Positions 7,973 through 9,625 of a DNA stretch of 9,625 nucleotides are shown here, piece after piece (position 1 is the stretch's first letter; each line of letters begins with the position of its first letter). The position numbers and the translations under genes are program-made. Below the pieces are notes generated by a model that saw nothing but the letters and a program-made list of their open reading frames with translations, had not been told where the DNA came from and made no database searches. Origin of the DNA: an uncultured Lachnospiraceae bacterium (GTDB lineage Bacteria; Bacillota; Clostridia; Lachnospirales; Lachnospiraceae); NCBI GenBank assembly GCA_947175845.1, contig CAMWOK010000094.1, positions 1-9,625 of the forward strand, in the 5' to 3' direction.

Positions 7973-7978
7973 TTCCTT
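7943..7978 (-). repeat. Perfect 18-bp tandem repeat duplicating a start codon
   Basis: On the minus strand AAGGAAATGGAGTATTTA occurs twice in a row (7978-7961 and 7960-7943). Each copy has a short AAGGAA and an ATG, so the acetyltransferase gene has two alternative starts giving MEYLKEMEYL or MEYL. The unit is a multiple of three, so both starts stay in frame. The second AAGGAA is only two bases from its ATG, a poor spacing for initiation. Confidence 0.9.
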
Positions 7979-7996
7979 CCTTAAATTCGATATACT

Positions 7997-8016
7997 GCAT
8001 TATAAAATCTTAATGC
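7997..8016 (-). promoter_or_regulatory. Candidate -10 box within an inverted repeat, upstream of the acetyltransferase
   Basis: A consensus TATAAT (8004-7999, minus strand) lies about 27 bases ahead of the acetyltransferase ATG, a plausible leader length. It overlaps a perfect 6-bp inverted repeat GCATTA/TAATGC (8016-8011 with 8002-7997). No matching -35 box is found 16-18 bases upstream; that region is an A-run. A promoter with an operator-like palindrome is possible but weakly supported. Confidence 0.3.
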
Positions 8017-8035
8017 GTCAGTTTTTTTCCTGCGT

Positions 8036-8461
8036 CTATTTACCTGCCTGAAATTCTAAGTAGTCCCGCGCCCGATCTCTGATATCGCTGCCAACCTCTG
8101 GATTCGCGGCAGCATCGCGCAAAATATCAAGGAACTCCTGCGCGTGGCTCCCATCATTGATGCATCTGTTTGCCATCTCGACTGTTGTGATGGCAGGTAT
8201 TCTTCGAAGCGACTCAATAAGATACGTTTCGTATCTTCCTCTGAACTGCTCGATAAAATGAACAATCATGCCCGGATCGCCAAAATAGGCGGCAGGATGA
8301 CGCTCTATCAGCTGCAGCAGCGGCTCGACTGCCTCCTCCTTAAATCCTGCCTTTGTAATAGTATCAATACACGCGTACGCCACCTGGCTATCCACCTCGT
8401 CATACGCGTCTATCGACGCCTCAATCTTTGCTATCTCCTGATTTAGTAATTCCATGTTCAT
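8036..8461 (-). CDS. Small all-helical protein, possibly immunity-type
   Basis: A 141-residue soluble protein with no signal peptide or membrane segment. The sequence reads as a chain of amphipathic helices, in the style of HEAT/ARM-like repeats. The central part (about 64-100), with GDPGMIVHFIEQF and then LIESLRRIPAITTVEMANRCIND, resembles small helical proteins often found beside polymorphic or contact-dependent toxins. That likeness is from memory of the pattern, not a search, so function is open. The start at 8461 is chosen because AAGGAG (8474-8469) lies 7 bases upstream; an in-frame ATG at 8536 lacks one, and an ATG two codons later (8455) is a minor alternative. A candidate promoter and a terminator-like hairpin precede it. 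No toxin gene is visible in the window. Confidence 0.8.
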   Translation of the reverse strand: MNMELLNQEIAKIEASIDAYDEVDSQVAYACIDTITKAGFKEEAVEPLLQLIERHPAAYFGDPGMIVHFIEQFRGRYETYLIESLRRIPAITTVEMANRCINDGSHAQEFLDILRDAAANPEVGSDIRDRARDYLEFQAGK

Positions 8462-8519
8462 AGTTGTTCTCCTTCTTTCCATGCATATGTCTGCACGATC
8501 CAGGCTGGACGACTTGCGC

Positions 8520-8535
8520 TGCACAGGGCTGTGCA
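8520..8535. repeat. 7-bp inverted repeat with 2-base centre
   Basis: TGCACAG (8520-8526) and CTGTGCA (8529-8535) form a near-continuous palindrome just beside the terminator-like hairpin, in the leader of the small helical-protein gene. It could be a protein-binding site or a second hairpin of the leader RNA. No function can be assigned. Confidence 0.45.
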
Positions 8536-8536
8536 T

Positions 8537-8575
8537 AAAAATCGAGGCGTAAGCTATCCTGCAGACTTACACCTC
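8537..8575 (-). terminator. Intrinsic terminator or leader attenuator
   Basis: Minus strand: GAGGTGTAAG (8575-8566) pairs with CTTACGCCTC (8553-8544) in a 10-bp stem with one T-G pair and a 12-base loop. GATTTTT follows (8543-8537). It may end transcription of the 208-residue gene, whose stop is about 100 bases upstream. It also lies just after a candidate promoter, so it could work as an attenuator in the leader of the 141-residue gene. Confidence 0.6.
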
Positions 8576-8588
8576 CTGACAATCCTCT

Positions 8589-8617
8589 ACTATTTTGTTG
8601 CGCTTTCAACTCGTCAA
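8589..8617 (-). promoter_or_regulatory. Candidate sigma-A promoter for the small helical-protein gene
   Basis: Minus strand TTGACG (8617-8612, five of six bases to consensus), a 17-base spacer, then AATAGT (8594-8589, four of six). Transcription would begin near 8582 and give a leader of about 120 bases ahead of the 8461 start. The terminator-like hairpin begins within ten bases of that start point. Confidence 0.42.
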
Positions 8618-8677
8618 GTTCCATAAAGTTTTTCGGATACTTCTATATCATTTAAGTTTTGGTTTATAAATTCAGTG

Positions 8678-9304
8678 CTAATACTTAAACTCCGTCGCGT
8701 CGATTACCTCCCATGTCTTATCAGAAATCTTAAACGCCAGTTCGTCAAGCTTGTCTACAGGCACATAGAGAATCCCCGTAATCAGATCTTCATAAAACTT
8801 GGCTATCAGCGGCAGTGCGTCTCCGTCCTCGAACTTGAGCAGTGCTTTGCCGAGTGCCGCTATTATAAATGGCGGGTATCCTGTCACTCTGCAAATTTCC
8901 TTCAAATCCTTGGATTTCGTCGCCTTGGTCACAGTGTCATGCGCGATAATTCTTGCGGATTCCCATCCCCTGCTGAGATTGTCTGACATCGCTTTCATAA
9001 ATGTGCTGTGCTTTATGCCTGCCAGATAAGCGGCCCTAAAGGCTATCGCATCCGGATAACAGATACAAGGTATGCGCTTGCAGATGCCATTCCCGGACGC
9101 CTTGGCAAACTGTTTGCGCCACTCGTCAAACAACTTATGTAAATCTGTATGCTGCCAGGACTGAATCGGACAGCATGCATAATCGGGTGCACTGTCATAC
9201 TCCGCTGCTTTCTCAGGCAGCATTGCCACCTGCTTCACTATGCAATTTTGTTTCTGGTAAACAATTCTACCATATGGTCTCCAATCGTTCGGTTCAACCT
9301 TCAT
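8678..9304 (-). CDS. Unrecognised 208-residue protein
   Basis: I do not recognise this family. The 208-residue product appears soluble: no signal peptide or membrane helix. The first third is mixed, with aromatic and charged residues and CC at 44-45. Further cysteines at 75, 80 and 82 (GICKRIPCICYP) could hold a metal or simply be buried. The middle (about 86-130) is helical with AAYLAGIKHSTFMKAMSDNL, and the last third has helices followed by LYVPVDKLDELAFKI and a short acidic/aromatic end. The start at 9304 is chosen because GGAGGA (9316-9311) lies 6 bases upstream; an in-frame ATG at 9358 lacks this and would start inside the probable promoter. It could be a partner of the next gene or a toxin-neighbourhood cargo gene, but nothing in the sequence proves that. 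Confidence 0.8.
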   Translation of the reverse strand: MKVEPNDWRPYGRIVYQKQNCIVKQVAMLPEKAAEYDSAPDYACCPIQSWQHTDLHKLFDEWRKQFAKASGNGICKRIPCICYPDAIAFRAAYLAGIKHSTFMKAMSDNLSRGWESARIIAHDTVTKATKSKDLKEICRVTGYPPFIIAALGKALLKFEDGDALPLIAKFYEDLITGILYVPVDKLDELAFKISDKTWEVIDATEFKY

Positions 9305-9328
9305 TCTATGTCCTCCGTTAAAGTAAAA

Positions 9329-9358
9329 ATAATATGCCTTCCTATTTGCTATCGGCAA
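9329..9358 (-). promoter_or_regulatory. Candidate promoter for the 208-residue gene
   Basis: Minus strand TTGCCG (9358-9353, four of six to the -35 consensus), an 18-base spacer, then TATTAT (9334-9329, five of six to the -10). Transcription would begin near 9322, a short leader before the GGAGGA site and the ATG at 9304. The -35 box falls inside a hairpin-forming inverted repeat (9350-9367). Confidence 0.42.
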
Positions 9359-9367
9359 AAACCGATA
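9350..9367. repeat. Inverted repeat overlapping a -35 box
   Basis: TATCGG (9350-9355) and CCGATA (9362-9367) are perfect reverse complements around a 6-base A-rich centre. No U-tract follows on either strand, so a terminator is unlikely. Its position over the candidate -35 makes an operator the most interesting reading, though this is only inference. Confidence 0.4.
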
Positions 9368-9427
9368 AATAATTTAGGGCGTGTTCTGTTCAAAGTACTC
9401 TCACGTGATCCTTCTAAGGAACAGTCT

Positions 9428-9561
9428 TGAAATAACTTGTGCATCTGACTTGCCTGAATTTCCATAGCCGTCGTTGTCATCAGTCGCCGTAGCCCACTAC
9501 GGCTCCTTCTTCCGCCTAGCCTATGGAAATTCATTCTGCGTCATCTACACAAGTTATTTTG
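9428..9561. repeat. Long imperfect palindromic element (about 134 nt hairpin)
   Basis: Three nested perfect arms share one centre. AAATAACTTGTG (9430-9441) pairs with CACAAGTTATTT (9548-9559). TGAATTTCCATAG (9455-9467) pairs with CTATGGAAATTCA (9521-9533). GCCGTAG (9486-9492) pairs with CTACGGC (9497-9503) around a CCCA loop. Between the outer two arms a TGAC/GTCA match also lines up. The element could fold as a long rod in RNA or as a cruciform in DNA. It has no U-tract and no convincing gene. The layout fits a dispersed palindromic repeat or a small non-autonomous mobile element; a second copy is not present in this window. The unit may extend left to about 9379, but that is less clear. Confidence 0.72.
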
Positions 9562-9570
9562 CGACTATTC

Positions 9571-9625
9571 CTAATTAAAATTTGAGAAATACTCTTTGAT
9601 GATCTCCTCCATACCGCTAGGATAC
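9571..9625 (-). CDS. 3' end of an unidentified gene (partial, runs off the right edge)
   Basis: On the minus strand an open frame enters from the right edge and reads YPSGMEEIIKEYFSNFN before a TAG at 9573-9571. That is 17 codons, with an amphipathic helical look typical of a protein C-terminus. The piece is too short to name a family or to prove coding. It ends 10 bases before the palindromic element. An internal ATG (9613-9611) gives only a 13-residue peptide, so a longer gene from outside is the better reading. Confidence 0.4.
   Translation of the reverse strand, partial: YPSGMEEIIKEYFSNFN

Noticed and set aside
7997..8027. Plus-strand terminator formed by GCATTA/TAATGC and a run of seven T's
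   Set aside because: The stem is short and AT-rich, a few bases separate it from the T's, and no plus-strand gene ends there. Kept only as a possible promoter-associated palindrome.
8421..8624. A 67-residue minus-strand frame ahead of the small helical protein
   Set aside because: It has no ribosome binding site, spans the promoter and hairpin candidates and runs into the next gene out of frame. It looks like non-coding leader.
9349..9534. A 61-residue minus-strand frame through the palindromic element
   Set aside because: It reads through the hairpin arms and overlaps the promoter region, with no ribosome binding site. The low-complexity Arg-rich start is more likely a by-product of the repeat, though such peptides get annotated.
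9376..9561. Insertion sequence with transposase
   Set aside because: No transposase frame or catalytic motif is present. At most this is a small non-autonomous palindromic element.

Overview
The window looks like the chromosome of an anaerobic, gut-type Firmicute, most likely in or near Lachnospiraceae. Start codons have GGAGG-type ribosome binding sites, the MoxR/DUF58/BatA-like gene set is typical of Clostridia, and a secreted DADGDGxCD-repeat protein of a style common in that family is present. The taxonomic call is inference from style only. Every supported gene lies on the minus strand, so transcription runs from right to left.

Right to left. At the right edge (9571-9625) is the last 17 codons of an unidentified minus-strand gene. 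Just downstream of its stop lies a long imperfect DNA hairpin (about 9428-9561) that resembles a dispersed palindromic repeat. Next come two unrecognised genes, 8678-9304 (208 aa) and 8036-8461 (141 aa, all-helical, resembling immunity-type proteins). Between them is a leader region with a good candidate promoter followed at once by a terminator-like hairpin. A GNAT acetyltransferase (7433-7972) follows; its start codon and ribosome binding site are duplicated by a perfect 18-bp tandem repeat. This right part is visibly more AT-rich and reads like an accessory region.

The left two thirds is a GC-richer, tightly packed operon: a MoxR-type AAA+ ATPase (6386-7357), a DUF58 protein with a VWA-type metal site (5484-6389, ATGA overlap), and a 1534-residue membrane protein (890-5494, 11-bp overlap). 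The membrane protein joins a BatA-like two-helix/VWA half to a second two-helix/VWA/GATase-like/VWA half. After 134 bp comes a small secreted protein (363-755) with four DADGDGxCD repeats, ten cysteines and a Gly/Arg-rich tail. A strong intrinsic terminator (229-278) follows. No convincing terminator separates the big gene from the small one, so the secreted repeat protein may be the last gene of the operon.

Working model (inference): by family precedent the MoxR ATPase remodels or loads metal through the VWA proteins. DUF58 is the cytosolic partner. The giant protein presents three VWA domains outside the membrane. The small metal-binding-type secreted protein could be a client or accessory of the complex, but only its position supports that. 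The most unusual items are the BatA/VWA-GATase fusion with its neighbouring repeat protein, and the palindromic element plus orphan genes at the right edge.
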